A stretch of 64,000 nt of DNA, from positions 1-64,000 of the forward strand of contig CAZJEN010000009.1 of assembly GCA_964545045.1 (NCBI GenBank). Direction: 5' to 3'. Origin of the DNA: SIG307 sp964545045. Lineage in GTDB: Bacteria > Bacillota > Clostridia > Lachnospirales > Lachnospiraceae. The notes below the pieces were generated by a model. The model made no database searches, was not told the origin of the DNA, and saw only the letters and a program-made list of their open reading frames with translations. Positions 17,562 through 26,322 of this stretch are shown in pieces; within the stretch, counting starts at the first letter, position 1; each line of letters begins with the position of its first letter. Position numbers and translations under genes: made by a program.

Positions 17562-18902
17562 ATGAAAAAGAAAGTATTGATTCTTGCTGCATGTGTGACA
17601 GCGTTGGCACTTGCGGCATGTAACAAGCCGACGACCGCAGAGCCGGAGGCAACCCCGACGGTGGCTGTAGAAGCAACCGCAACGCCGGAACCGACCGCAA
17701 CGCCGGAACCGACTGCGACTCCGAAGCCGACCGCAACCCCGAAGCCGACTTCAACTCCGAAGCCGACCCAAGATCCAAACTGGTATGAGAATATGTTGGC
17801 AGATTCCGTAATGTCTACCGGTAACAATGCACGTTTAAAGAAGGTGCTTGAGAAGGCCAGAAACGGTGAAACCGTAAATATTGCAACCTTGGGCGGTTCC
17901 ATTACCGAGGGCGGTAACGCAAGCCCGATGAGTAAGGGATATGCATATTTGTTTGCACAGGCTTTCAAGGAGACCTACGGTGTAAACGGCGGCGAGAATA
18001 TTAACTATGTAAATGCGGGTCTCAGCGGCACCCCGTCTTCTCTCGGTGTGATTCGTTTTCAGCGAGATGTTGTGGATGCATTGGGCGCGGAGCCGGATTT
18101 GTTCTTAATCGAGTTTGAGGTAAACGACTACGGTGAAGTTACCAAAGGCCGCGGTTACGAGAGTATGGTATACGATGTACTTTCCCAGAATAACGATGCT
18201 GCGGTTATTATGATTTTTGCGGTAAGAGACGATATGTGGAATGTACAGAACGAGCATATTCCGATTGCAAATCATTACGATATCCCGGTTGTTTGCGTAA
18301 AGGACGGTATTAATCCGGCGATTACCAAGAAGTACATGACCAAGAACAAGTTCTATGCGGATTCCTATCATCCGAACAACTACGGTCATACCGTAATGTG
18401 TGACTTCATTATGGAGCTTCTTCGTCAGGTAGACGCAGAGGAGCCGGACGAGATGAACGAGATTCCGGAAACGGCTGTAAAGGGCAGAGATTTCTCCGGT
18501 ATGGAGATGATTACCTCTAAGTCCGAGGATGTAACGATTGAACTCGGTGCATTTACCCAGACGGATGCTACCGGTCAGGGATTCCAGGTAAAGGGCGGTC
18601 ATTCCTTCCCGGATAACTGGAAGAAGGATGCTGCGGCAGGTAATGAGCCGTTTAAGATGACGCTGACCTGTAAGAATCTGTTGCTGAACTGCAAGCAGGG
18701 AGGTAACGAGTGCGGTAACGCAGACGTTTACGTGGACGGTGAAAAGGTAATGACCGTAAACGGTGCCGGCGGTTGGGGGAACTCCAATGTGGTTCTTCTC
18801 ATCGATGAGAAGGAGGCTGCGGAGCATACCGTAGAAATTCGTATGGCAGACGGTCAGGAAAACAAGACCTTTACCATTTACGCTTTCGGTTATACGAAGT
18901 AA
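17562..18902 (+). CDS. SGNH esterase lipoprotein, paralogue of the preceding gene
   Basis: 446 residues. Lipoprotein signal with lipobox LALAAC, then a PTATPEPTATP linker to about residue 70. The SGNH core repeats that of the upstream gene: LGGSITEGGNAS (Ser), AGLSGTPSS (Gly), IEFEVNDYGE (Asn) and DSYHPNNYGH (Asp, His). A C-terminal beta domain (NWKKDAAAGNEPFKMTL) is also shared. It lies 38 bases downstream, so both are probably one transcript. The likely role is removal of acyl groups from plant polysaccharide at the surface, in line with the xylanases elsewhere in the window. Carbohydrate esterase family 2 or 3 assignment is not certain. Confidence 0.87.
   Translation: MKKKVLILAACVTALALAACNKPTTAEPEATPTVAVEATATPEPTATPEPTATPKPTATPKPTSTPKPTQDPNWYENMLADSVMSTGNNARLKKVLEKARNGETVNIATLGGSITEGGNASPMSKGYAYLFAQAFKETYGVNGGENINYVNAGLSGTPSSLGVIRFQRDVVDALGAEPDLFLIEFEVNDYGEVTKGRGYESMVYDVLSQNNDAAVIMIFAVRDDMWNVQNEHIPIANHYDIPVVCVKDGINPAITKKYMTKNKFYADSYHPNNYGHTVMCDFIMELLRQVDAEEPDEMNEIPETAVKGRDFSGMEMITSKSEDVTIELGAFTQTDATGQGFQVKGGHSFPDNWKKDAAAGNEPFKMTLTCKNLLLNCKQGGNECGNADVYVDGEKVMTVNGAGGWGNSNVVLLIDEKEAAEHTVEIRMADGQENKTFTIYAFGYTK
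17660..17775 (+). repeat. Pro-Thr linker minisatellite of the SGNH lipoprotein
   Basis: Tandem degenerate 18-base units encoding PTATPE/PTATPK, as in the LRR lipoprotein and xylanases. Confidence 0.75.
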
Positions 18903-18954
18903 GCAATAAATCTGAGGGCGTAATGCCCGAGGAATGTATTTGTAAGACAATAAA

Positions 18955-18996
18955 AAGGCTGTTGATTTACGACAGAGTGCGTAAGTCAACAGCCTT
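18955..18996. terminator. Bidirectional terminator between convergent genes
   Basis: AAGGCTGTTGATTTACG (18955-18971) pairs with CGTAAGTCAACAGCCTT (18980-18996) with a single mismatch; A- and T-rich flanks serve both strands. Confidence 0.88.
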
Positions 18997-18999
18997 ATT

Positions 19000-19614
19000 T
19001 TACGATTCTTCTATTTTGTGCAACTCCCATACATGAATGTTAATCGGAACAACCTCGGAGCCACAGTAGTCACAGAACTTGCGGCCTAAATCCGAAATAG
19101 CGGCACCGCAGTGAGGACATTCGGTGCTGTAACCGTTGGTATAGCCGTATTCCGCAGCGTCCTGGACGTACATCATGTGGGTGTTGTAACGGGCCTGTAC
19201 TTTGGTAGTACCGGTCATATATTGGACGCCGGACTGGAAAATGACTACGCAGGTGCCGGATTTCTTGGTATAATCCTTAATTGCGGTACGGTGAATCCGG
19301 ATGCTCGCAAATTTCTTTTCTAGGGATAAATATTTTTTCAGATGCTCTTCCGCGATACCTTGCAATTCCGCAAGGTTGAGCTCAGGGAAATCTTTCTGGA
19401 TGGTGGGAGCGTATACCGCGGTCATGCCGGAAACGGATTTCGGGGTGTTGGCTACCTCTTCGTTCCGTGTTTCGATTAATTCTTTTATGTCGTCCGTACC
19501 GAATAAATCGTTCATAGTGTTTTTTGCTTTTCTATAAAAATAAAAAATGGTACAAACCAGTAATATGATAGCAATGCTACCGATCAGCAACAGAATGCCG
19601 AGTACAAGTCCCAT
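19000..19614 (-). CDS. Membrane-anchored zinc-ribbon protein of unknown function
   Basis: 204 residues from the ATG at 19614, preceded on the minus strand by AGGGAGGTC; the frame to 19692 lacks such a site. One N-terminal membrane segment (LVLGILLLIGSIAIILLVCTIF) leads to a cytoplasmic region with a conserved-looking block (DFPELNLAELQGIAEEHLKKY). The C terminus has a zinc ribbon, CPHCGAAISDLGRKFCDYCG. The architecture recalls Tim44-like or YgiM-type uncharacterised proteins, but I cannot assign one. It shares the terminator at 18955-18996 with the SGNH gene. Confidence 0.7.
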   Translation of the reverse strand: MGLVLGILLLIGSIAIILLVCTIFYFYRKAKNTMNDLFGTDDIKELIETRNEEVANTPKSVSGMTAVYAPTIQKDFPELNLAELQGIAEEHLKKYLSLEKKFASIRIHRTAIKDYTKKSGTCVVIFQSGVQYMTGTTKVQARYNTHMMYVQDAAEYGYTNGYSTECPHCGAAISDLGRKFCDYCGSEVVPINIHVWELHKIEES

Positions 19615-19725
19615 GATGACCTCCCTATGTGTGTAGCTTTTGTCGAAAAAAATCTTTATGGAGAGTATAACAGAAAATCCGACGAATTGCACGCTTTTTT
19701 TACGTAAAAATAACAGGGTGAAATA

Positions 19726-19754
19726 TTGACACTGATTTAAAAATCGTGTAGACT
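19726..19754 (+). promoter_or_regulatory. Promoter of mntP
   Basis: TTGACA (19726-19731), 17-base spacer, TAGACT (19749-19754), 27 bases before the start codon. No yybP-ykoY-like manganese riboswitch fits in so short a leader. Confidence 0.75.
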
Positions 19755-19780
19755 AGACTTTATGTGATGGAGGTTTTTGT

Positions 19781-20338
19781 ATGAGTCTGTTAGACCTGTT
19801 TTTGATTGCTGTGGGACTTTCTATGGATGCCTTTGCCGTGGCGATTTGCAAAGGGCTTTCCGTGAAGAAGGTAACGTTAAAGCACGGTGTTATCGTTGGT
19901 TTATATTTTGGAGGATTTCAGGCAGGAATGCCGCTTCTGGGATATTTGTTAGGCAGTAGCTTTGCTAAATACATAGAGGCCTTTGATCACTGGGTTGCTT
20001 TTGTTCTCTTGGGAATTATCGGATTCAATATGATTCGGGAATCCAGAGAGAAGGAGGAAGAGTTGAATTCTTCCTTTGGTTTTAAGGCAATGCTTCCTAT
20101 GGCGGTAGCCACCAGTATTGATGCGTTGGCGGTCGGTGTATCTTTTGCGTTTATGCGGGTGCAGATAGGCTGGGCGGTGGCCTTTATCGGAGTGATTACC
20201 TTTACACTGTCGGCTATCGGTGTAAAAATTGGCAATCACTTCGGAATAAAATATAAGTCGAAGGCAGAGTTGTTCGGCGGAATTGTTTTGATTTTGCTCG
20301 GAACGAAGATTTTGTTGGAGCATTTGGGAATTTTGTAG
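19781..20338 (+). CDS. mntP: Manganese efflux pump MntP
   Basis: 185 residues, six hydrophobic helices. The family signatures are visible: LSMDAFAVAICKGL near the N terminus and the repeated half ATSIDALAVGVSFAFM, each with the buried Asp, as expected for the inverted-repeat MntP (YebN) fold. It exports Mn(II) to relieve manganese excess. The start at 19781 follows GATGGAGG. The next gene begins 22 bases later and may be co-transcribed. Confidence 0.93.
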   Translation: MSLLDLFLIAVGLSMDAFAVAICKGLSVKKVTLKHGVIVGLYFGGFQAGMPLLGYLLGSSFAKYIEAFDHWVAFVLLGIIGFNMIRESREKEEELNSSFGFKAMLPMAVATSIDALAVGVSFAFMRVQIGWAVAFIGVITFTLSAIGVKIGNHFGIKYKSKAELFGGIVLILLGTKILLEHLGIL

Positions 20339-20360
20339 TAAAGAAGAGAGGGCAAACGAG

Positions 20361-21830
20361 ATGAAAATCGGATTTGACAATGACAAATATTTAAAAATGC
20401 AGTCTGAGTACATTATGAAGCGTATCGAGAAGTTCGGCGATAAGCTTTATTTGGAGTTCGGCGGAAAGCTTTTGGATGATTATCACGCATCCAGAGTGTT
20501 GCCGGGCTTTGAGCCGGACAGTAAATTAAAGATGCTTCTGAAACTTGCGGATCAGGCGGAAGTGATTATTGTCATTGGTGCGGATTCGATCGAACAGAAT
20601 AAAAAGCGCGAGGACTTAGGAATTACCTATGATGAAGATGTAGTGCGTCTTGTGGAAGGGTATCGTGACTGCGGTTTGTATGTGGGAAGCGTGGTTGTGA
20701 CCAAATATGCGGGACAGGCTGCTGCGGATCTATTTAAGGAGAAGTTAGAGAAGAAGGGAATTAAAGTGTACCGTCACTATGTCATTGAGGGGTATCCGAC
20801 CAATGTTTCCCAGATTGTCAGCGATGAGGGCTTTGGAAAGAACGATTACATTGAGACAAGCCGCCCGCTTGTGGTGGTAACCGCACCGGGACCGGGCAGT
20901 GGTAAGATGGCGACCTGTCTTTCTCAATTGTATCATGAAAATAAGAGGGGAATCAAGGCGGGGTATGCGAAGTTTGAGACCTTCCCAATCTGGAATCTGC
21001 CGTTAAAGCATCCGGTAAATTTAGCATACGAGGCAGCTACGGCGGATTTGAACGATGTGAATATGATTGACCCGTTCCATTTGGAGGCATACGGTGAGAC
21101 TACGGTAAATTATAACCGTGATATCGAGATTTTCCCGGTACTTAATGCGGTGTTTGACGAGATTTACGGAGAAAATTTGTATAAGTCTCCGACGGATATG
21201 GGCGTAAATATGGTAGGAAACTGTATTATCGATGATGAGGTTTGTTGCCAGGCTTCCAAAATGGAAGTGATTCGCCGGTATTATCGTGCGTTGAACAAGC
21301 TGGCAAAGGGCGATGATACGGAGAATGAAGTTTATAAAATCGAACTTTTGATGAAGCAGGCAAAGGTTACAACGGATGACCGTGCGGTTACGGTTGCGGC
21401 AAAGAAGCGCGCAGAGTCTCTGGGCGTTGCTACGGCGGCGATTGAACTGGCGGACGGAACCGTTATTACCTCAAAGACTTCGGATTTACTCGGTGCATCT
21501 GCCGCATTATTGTTAAATGCCTTAAAATATCTGGCAGGAGTGGACCATGATACACACTTGATTTCTCCAAGGGCAATTGAGCCGATTCAGGATTTAAAGG
21601 TAGGGTATCTCGGCAGCAAGAATCCGCGCCTGCATACGGATGAAGTGTTGATCGCACTGGCGATTTCCGCAATGGATGATGAAAATGCCCGTTTGGCTAT
21701 GAGTAAGCTTCCGGAACTTCAGGGCTGTCAGGTGCATACGTCGGTTATGCTTTCCGAGGTAGATCTTCGGATATTCAAGAAATTAGGTGTGGACTTGACT
21801 TGTGAACCGATTTTGAAAAAGGGAAGATAG
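20361..21830 (+). CDS. DUF1846 (UPF0371) family protein
   Basis: 489 residues, close to the normal family length. The protein matches my recollection of the DUF1846 family over its full length, beginning KIGFDNDKYLKMQSEYI and including the glycine-rich VVTAPGPGSGKMATCLSQ segment (about residues 172-189), which resembles a nucleotide-binding loop. Structures exist for the family, but its reaction is not established. The start follows AGAGAGGGCAAACGAG. It lies 22 bases behind mntP; a strong terminator follows. Confidence 0.88.
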   Translation: MKIGFDNDKYLKMQSEYIMKRIEKFGDKLYLEFGGKLLDDYHASRVLPGFEPDSKLKMLLKLADQAEVIIVIGADSIEQNKKREDLGITYDEDVVRLVEGYRDCGLYVGSVVVTKYAGQAAADLFKEKLEKKGIKVYRHYVIEGYPTNVSQIVSDEGFGKNDYIETSRPLVVVTAPGPGSGKMATCLSQLYHENKRGIKAGYAKFETFPIWNLPLKHPVNLAYEAATADLNDVNMIDPFHLEAYGETTVNYNRDIEIFPVLNAVFDEIYGENLYKSPTDMGVNMVGNCIIDDEVCCQASKMEVIRRYYRALNKLAKGDDTENEVYKIELLMKQAKVTTDDRAVTVAAKKRAESLGVATAAIELADGTVITSKTSDLLGASAALLLNALKYLAGVDHDTHLISPRAIEPIQDLKVGYLGSKNPRLHTDEVLIALAISAMDDENARLAMSKLPELQGCQVHTSVMLSEVDLRIFKKLGVDLTCEPILKKGR

Positions 21831-21836
21831 GGAATC

Positions 21837-21868
21837 AGAGTTCCGCAAATTATTGCGGAACTCTTTGT
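21837..21868 (+). terminator. Terminator after the DUF1846 gene
   Basis: AGAGTTCCGCAA (21837-21848) pairs perfectly with TTGCGGAACTCT (21853-21864), loop ATTA, then TTTG. Confidence 0.88.
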
Positions 21869-21875
21869 TCTTTGC

Positions 21876-21904
21876 TTTACATTTGTCGGAAAATGAGGTA
21901 TACT
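21876..21904 (+). promoter_or_regulatory. Promoter of the DUF4352 lipoprotein gene
   Basis: TTTACA (21876-21881), 17-base spacer, TATACT (21899-21904). Confidence 0.7.
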
Positions 21905-21946
21905 TAAAATGGATGTGTAGAACATAGAACGACGGAGGTGAGTGCC

Positions 21947-22729
21947 ATGAAATTAAGAAAGTACATCGGGACGTTTGCCGGTGTTTGTGCTCTGGCTTTG
22001 TTTGCCGGTTGTTACGAACCTTTGGATATTACGGACAGAGAGATGGATATGGTGGCGGAGTATGCCGCCGATGTTTTGGTAAAGCATGGTACAAAGGCAA
22101 CGGATACGTTACTGAACCGGCAAGAGCAGGAAGAAGCTTTTGCGGCTCTGGCAACGCCGACGCCCCGTCCGACTCTTGCGCCGTCTAAGACTGACAATAA
22201 TCCGTCAACAAATCAGTCTCAGGGCGGAGAACAGGGGGATAAGGCAACAGCAACCCCGAAGCCGACCGCGACGCCGGTAGCGGACAATTCCGAGCTGACG
22301 ATGCAGGATTTGACCGAATTAATCGGAAGAGACGACTTCTTTTTTGAATATACGGGCTGCGAAACCACCATGTTGTATCAGGGCTCCGGAGATTTGTTCG
22401 CGGCAGCGGGAGAAGGAAAGCAGTTGGTGGTGCTGAAGTTTAAGGTAACCAATCAGACGAATACGGGAGCCACCTTGGTGTTAAATAAGGGAGCCTCTAA
22501 GGAGTTTGTTTATACACTTCGTATCGGGAACAGAACCATACGACCGAGCCTGACCTTGTTGAATGAAGATTTTTATACTTCATATGAAACCACGTATGCG
22601 GCAGGAGAGACTAAGAACTGTGTGCTCGTGTTTGAGTGTGGTAAGGATGTTGTACTTGAGAATGCGATTCTGAGCGTTTTACGTGATGTGGAAGGTAACG
22701 AAGATTCGGTTTTGATTAAAGTGAAGTAA
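21947..22729 (+). CDS. DUF4352-like lipoprotein
   Basis: 260 residues from ATG 21947 (CGGAGGTGAGTGCC upstream). The lipobox is LFAGC. A helical segment, then a Thr/Pro linker (ATPKPTATP), separates it from a C-terminal domain with the features of DUF4352/immunoglobulin-like telokin folds: GEGKQLVVLKFKVTNQT, a beta-rich core and YAAGETKNCVLVFE. Such domains occur in exported Gram-positive proteins, some of them putative regulators or stabilisers at the membrane. The ligand is unknown. It is a single gene. Confidence 0.72.
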   Translation: MKLRKYIGTFAGVCALALFAGCYEPLDITDREMDMVAEYAADVLVKHGTKATDTLLNRQEQEEAFAALATPTPRPTLAPSKTDNNPSTNQSQGGEQGDKATATPKPTATPVADNSELTMQDLTELIGRDDFFFEYTGCETTMLYQGSGDLFAAAGEGKQLVVLKFKVTNQTNTGATLVLNKGASKEFVYTLRIGNRTIRPSLTLLNEDFYTSYETTYAAGETKNCVLVFECGKDVVLENAILSVLRDVEGNEDSVLIKVK

Positions 22730-22763
22730 GTGCAAGAAAATTTTTAAAAATGTCGGAAAATGT

Positions 22764-22792
22764 TTGATTTTTTGATTGATTTGAAGTATAAT
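22764..22792 (+). promoter_or_regulatory. Promoter of cheV
   Basis: TTGATT (22764-22769), 17-base spacer, perfect TATAAT (22787-22792), 51 bases upstream of the start. Confidence 0.75.
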
Positions 22793-22842
22793 ATAACCAT
22801 AATATACGCTATAAGTAGCAGCCAGGAACGGAGGTAGCATAT

Positions 22843-23742
22843 ATGGAAACGGGTATTTTATTAGAAAGCGGAACAAATGAATTGGAAATCTTAGAGTTCC
22901 GTGTAGGTAATAACTTTTACGGAATTAATGTGGCGAAGGTTAGAGAGATTCTTCCTTACAAGGAACCGACGCCGATTCCGAACGCACATCCTTGTATCGA
23001 AGGCATTTTTATGCCGCGTGATGAGATTATTACCATTGTGGATTTGGCAAAGCATCTGAATATGCCGGCATCCGGTAGCGGCAAGGATATGTATATCGTT
23101 ACGAATTTTAACAAATTGAACATCGGTTTTCACGTACATAGTGTAGTCGGTATTTCCCGTGTGTCCTGGGCAAAGATTTCTAAGCCTGATGCGACCTTAA
23201 ACGGAAACGGTACCGGCATTGCTACCGGTATTATTAAACTTGAAGGTAAATTAATTGTAATTCTTGATTTTGAGAAAATTATTTCCGATATCAGTCCTGA
23301 GACCGGGCTTAAGGTTTCGGAGATTGACCAGTTGGGACCGAGACAGAGAAATGCGACTCCGATTTTAATTGCGGAGGATTCTGCTTTGTTAGGAAAATTA
23401 ATCAGCGAAAGTTTGATTAAGGCCGGTTATACGAATCTGACCATGGCCATGAACGGTCAGGAGGCTTGGGATAAGTTAAACGAGTATAGGGCAGAAGGAA
23501 TTCTGGATCAGAAGGTTCGTTTGATTATTACCGATATCGAGATGCCGCAGATGGACGGTCATCGTTTAACGAAGTTGGTGAAGGATTCCTCGGCATTTTC
23601 TCATATTCCGGTGGTGATTTTCTCTTCTCTTGTAAATGATGAGATGAGAAAGAAGGGTGAAGCTCTCGGTGCGGATGCACAGCTTTCTAAGCCGGAAATC
23701 GGTCATTTGGTAGAGGCAATTGACGGGATTTTGTGGAAGTAA
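22843..23742 (+). CDS. cheV: Chemotaxis coupling protein CheV
   Basis: 299 residues: an N-terminal CheW-like domain (about 10-155; EFRVGNNFYGINVAKVREI, then GIFMPRDEIITIVDL) and a C-terminal response-regulator receiver (about 172-299). The receiver has the phospho-acceptor in LIITDIEMPQMDGH, the acidic pair in IAEDS and the switch Ser in VIFSS. CheV couples chemoreceptors to CheA and adjusts signalling through its own phosphorylation. The gene stands apart from any che or flagellar cluster, as is common for cheV. The start follows GGAGGTAGCATAT. Confidence 0.93.
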   Translation: METGILLESGTNELEILEFRVGNNFYGINVAKVREILPYKEPTPIPNAHPCIEGIFMPRDEIITIVDLAKHLNMPASGSGKDMYIVTNFNKLNIGFHVHSVVGISRVSWAKISKPDATLNGNGTGIATGIIKLEGKLIVILDFEKIISDISPETGLKVSEIDQLGPRQRNATPILIAEDSALLGKLISESLIKAGYTNLTMAMNGQEAWDKLNEYRAEGILDQKVRLIITDIEMPQMDGHRLTKLVKDSSAFSHIPVVIFSSLVNDEMRKKGEALGADAQLSKPEIGHLVEAIDGILWK

Positions 23743-23765
23743 ATCGTATCTGAAAGGTGCAGTAT

Positions 23766-25589
23766 ATGGCAAAATGCAAAAGTTGTGGCACAGATATCCA
23801 GGATGGAGCGGAGTACTGTGCGGATTGTTTAAGCAAATTGAATACTGCGAAAACTTCGGAATCATATCTGGATAGTTTACTTAGTGCAGTTATGACAGAA
23901 GAACCGGAACGAAGGGAGATTGTTTTTCCGAAAAGGGAAGCAAGCTCTCTTGTTTCCGTGCCTGAAGATAAGAAGGTTGATAAGAAGACGGATGATTTTC
24001 CGATGGAGGACGTATTCGGAACCTTTTTTGATGGGGATACGGAGCTCCCGGATTTAAAGAATTATAGTATTTTCGGGGATGTGGATGAAAGTACGGTAGA
24101 CCGTATGCTGGCGGAGGATTTGGAGGAGCCGGTATGGGAAGAGGATGAAGCGACAGAAGCGTATTCGGATTTTTCCGGGGATAAGAAAGAAGTAGTGGAA
24201 GAAACGGATATTTTTGCGGATTTTGCTATGTTTGATGATGCACAGGAGAACTTATTTGAAGATGCATCCGAAGAAGAGGAAGAGGTTTCGACAGCCGAGG
24301 TGGGAGATATTACGGACCTGTTCGGCATGCTGGAGGATGAACGGGGCGAGGATGCGCCGAAGGATATAGAGATGGTCGAGCCGATGGTAATATCGGCGGA
24401 AGATTTGGATGCCGCGGCAGATACGTTCAGTGGTATTGTAGAAGCTTCGGAAGAGGATGTACTGGCGAGTGAATTCGGAGATATTGCGGATTTGTTCGGA
24501 GGCATGGAGGATGTTCCGGATAATTCTTCAGAGGAGCCGGTTGCAGCCTTCGGAGATTTTGCTGACTTGTTTGCTGAGGGTGATGTGGTTCAGGATAAGG
24601 ATCCGGCACCGTCTGTTTCTGCTCCGGATACAATGAATGATTTTGCCGACTTGTTCGGTGATGGTATGTTTGAGTTTGGTGCCGAGCCGGAAGAGCTGCT
24701 TTCTGATGGGGAGGAGCCGGTTGCAGTGGCACCGGTGATTGCTCCGGATACCTCGGAGCCGAAGGAGATGTCCTCCGGTAAGAAGGAAAAGAAGGGAAAG
24801 GGTCGTCTTGTTGCATTGTACCATAAGTTGTTTGATAATGTGGCAGTTGATCCTTCGAAGATAAAACAGCCTCCGACAAAGGAAGAATTAGAAGCACAGA
24901 AGAAAGCAAAGCAGGAAGCGAAAGAGCGTTCCAAAGAAGAAAAAGAGGCACTGCTTGCCGAGAAGAAGGCACAGGAAAAGCAGGTAAAACTGGAGAAGCA
25001 ACGTGTAAAGAAGGAAGCAAAGGCGGAGAAGAAAGCCAAGAAAATGGAAGAGGCGAAGCTTTTGCTGGAAGAGATGGAGAGGACTCGCATCAATCGCGCG
25101 GGTGCTTCAATTGTTTTCATTTTCTTTGCAATGATTGCGGTTGTGATTATTGTGGGGACCAGTATTTTTTCCTATTCCCTCAGTATTAAAAATGCGGAAT
25201 ATGAGTTTAACCGGGATGAGTATACATTGGCGTATAATGAAATCTACGGTTTAGAGATTAAGGATGAAGACATTTTGTTGTATGACCGTATTATGACTGT
25301 TATGTATGTACAAAAGCAGTTGAATTCCTATAATAATTATTATGAAATGAATGATAAGCCGAAGGCGTTGGATTCTCTGTTAAAGGGATTACAGCGTTAT
25401 GAAAAATACATTGAGCTTGCGGTGAAACTGGATGTAGATACGGATCTGGATTCGGTTCGTAAGAAGATACTTGAGAAGGTGACTTCGAACTTTATGTTGA
25501 CCGAACAGGAGGCAATGGAGATTATTCAGTCCGAATCCCAGGCAGAGTATAGCAAGAAGGTTTATGATGCCGTGGATGCGTTACCGTAG
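23766..25589 (+). CDS. Large acidic zinc-ribbon membrane protein of unknown function
   Basis: 607 residues from ATG 23766 (GAAAGGTG upstream). It begins with a zinc ribbon (CKSCGTDIQDGAEYCADC), followed by about 330 very acidic residues with a recurring DxxDLFG motif (ITDLFGMLED, IADLFGGMED, FADLFGDGMF), then a Lys/Glu coiled coil (about 370-440), one membrane segment (SIVFIFFAMIAVVIIVGTSIF) and a helical C-terminal domain. The repeated DLFG words look like short docking motifs. No known family fits the whole. It follows cheV by 23 bases and is probably co-transcribed. Confidence 0.75.
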   Translation: MAKCKSCGTDIQDGAEYCADCLSKLNTAKTSESYLDSLLSAVMTEEPERREIVFPKREASSLVSVPEDKKVDKKTDDFPMEDVFGTFFDGDTELPDLKNYSIFGDVDESTVDRMLAEDLEEPVWEEDEATEAYSDFSGDKKEVVEETDIFADFAMFDDAQENLFEDASEEEEEVSTAEVGDITDLFGMLEDERGEDAPKDIEMVEPMVISAEDLDAAADTFSGIVEASEEDVLASEFGDIADLFGGMEDVPDNSSEEPVAAFGDFADLFAEGDVVQDKDPAPSVSAPDTMNDFADLFGDGMFEFGAEPEELLSDGEEPVAVAPVIAPDTSEPKEMSSGKKEKKGKGRLVALYHKLFDNVAVDPSKIKQPPTKEELEAQKKAKQEAKERSKEEKEALLAEKKAQEKQVKLEKQRVKKEAKAEKKAKKMEEAKLLLEEMERTRINRAGASIVFIFFAMIAVVIIVGTSIFSYSLSIKNAEYEFNRDEYTLAYNEIYGLEIKDEDILLYDRIMTVMYVQKQLNSYNNYYEMNDKPKALDSLLKGLQRYEKYIELAVKLDVDTDLDSVRKKILEKVTSNFMLTEQEAMEIIQSESQAEYSKKVYDAVDALP

Positions 25590-25624
25590 GCGGTCTTTGG
25601 TTAGATTTTGAATGTATTGTGCGG

Positions 25625-25655
25625 TTGTCGGGGCTTGGCCCCGACAATTGTTGCT
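25625..25655 (+). terminator. Terminator after the cheV transcript
   Basis: TTGTCGGGGC (25625-25634) pairs with GCCCCGACAA (25638-25647), loop TTG, followed by TTGTTGCTT, a broken T-run. Confidence 0.75.
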
Positions 25656-25706
25656 TAACGCAGCCCGCTCAGGGCGGTGAATATTGTAAGTGTTTTAGGA
25701 GGAACC

Positions 25707-26312
25707 ATGATAGCAATTATTGATTATGATGCCGGTAATTTAAAAAGTGTGGAAAAGGCATTGATTAAGGTGGGAGCGGAGCCGGTTGTAACCAGAGATG
25801 CTTCTGTGATTTTGCAGGCGGATAAAGTGATTTTGCCGGGAGTAGGTGCTTTTGGAGAAGCAATGGAGAAGTTAGAAAGTTTTGGTCTGGTAGACACCAT
25901 TCATAAGGTGGTGGAGAAAGGAACGCCGTTTTTAGGTATTTGTCTCGGTTTGCAGTTGTTGTTTGAATATAGTGAGGAAAAGGAAGGCTGTAAAGGACTT
26001 TCCCTGTTAAAGGGCGGAATTAAGCGTATTCCGGATGCTCCGGGACTTAAGGTGCCGCATATGGGCTGGAATTCCTTAACGGTGACAGAGAATGCGAAAT
26101 TGTTCAAAAATCTTCTGGCAGATCCGTATGTTTATTTTGTACACTCTTACTATTTGCAGGCGGAAGAGCCTGAAATCGTAGCAGCCACCGCAGAATACGG
26201 AGTTAAGGTGCATGCTTCGGTAGAAAAGGATAATATTTTTGCCTGTCAGTTCCATCCGGAAAAGAGCGGTGAAGTGGGATTGACTATTTTGAAAAATTTT
26301 GTAGAGCTGTAA
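25707..26312 (+). CDS. hisH: Imidazole glycerol phosphate synthase glutaminase subunit
   Basis: 201 residues from ATG 25707, which follows AGGAGGAACC. It is a class I glutamine amidotransferase: nucleophile Cys in GICLGLQLLFE (about residue 80) and the His-Glu pair in CQFHPEKSG. It releases ammonia for HisF in histidine and purine-linked biosynthesis. hisF follows 10 bases later. No other his genes lie nearby, so the pair is detached from the rest of the pathway. Confidence 0.96.
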   Translation: MIAIIDYDAGNLKSVEKALIKVGAEPVVTRDASVILQADKVILPGVGAFGEAMEKLESFGLVDTIHKVVEKGTPFLGICLGLQLLFEYSEEKEGCKGLSLLKGGIKRIPDAPGLKVPHMGWNSLTVTENAKLFKNLLADPYVYFVHSYYLQAEEPEIVAATAEYGVKVHASVEKDNIFACQFHPEKSGEVGLTILKNFVEL

Positions 26313-26322
26313 GGAGAGAATG

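Noticed and set aside
19726..19781. Manganese riboswitch before mntP
   Set aside because: The promoter lies only 27 bases from the start codon, too short for a yybP-ykoY element.
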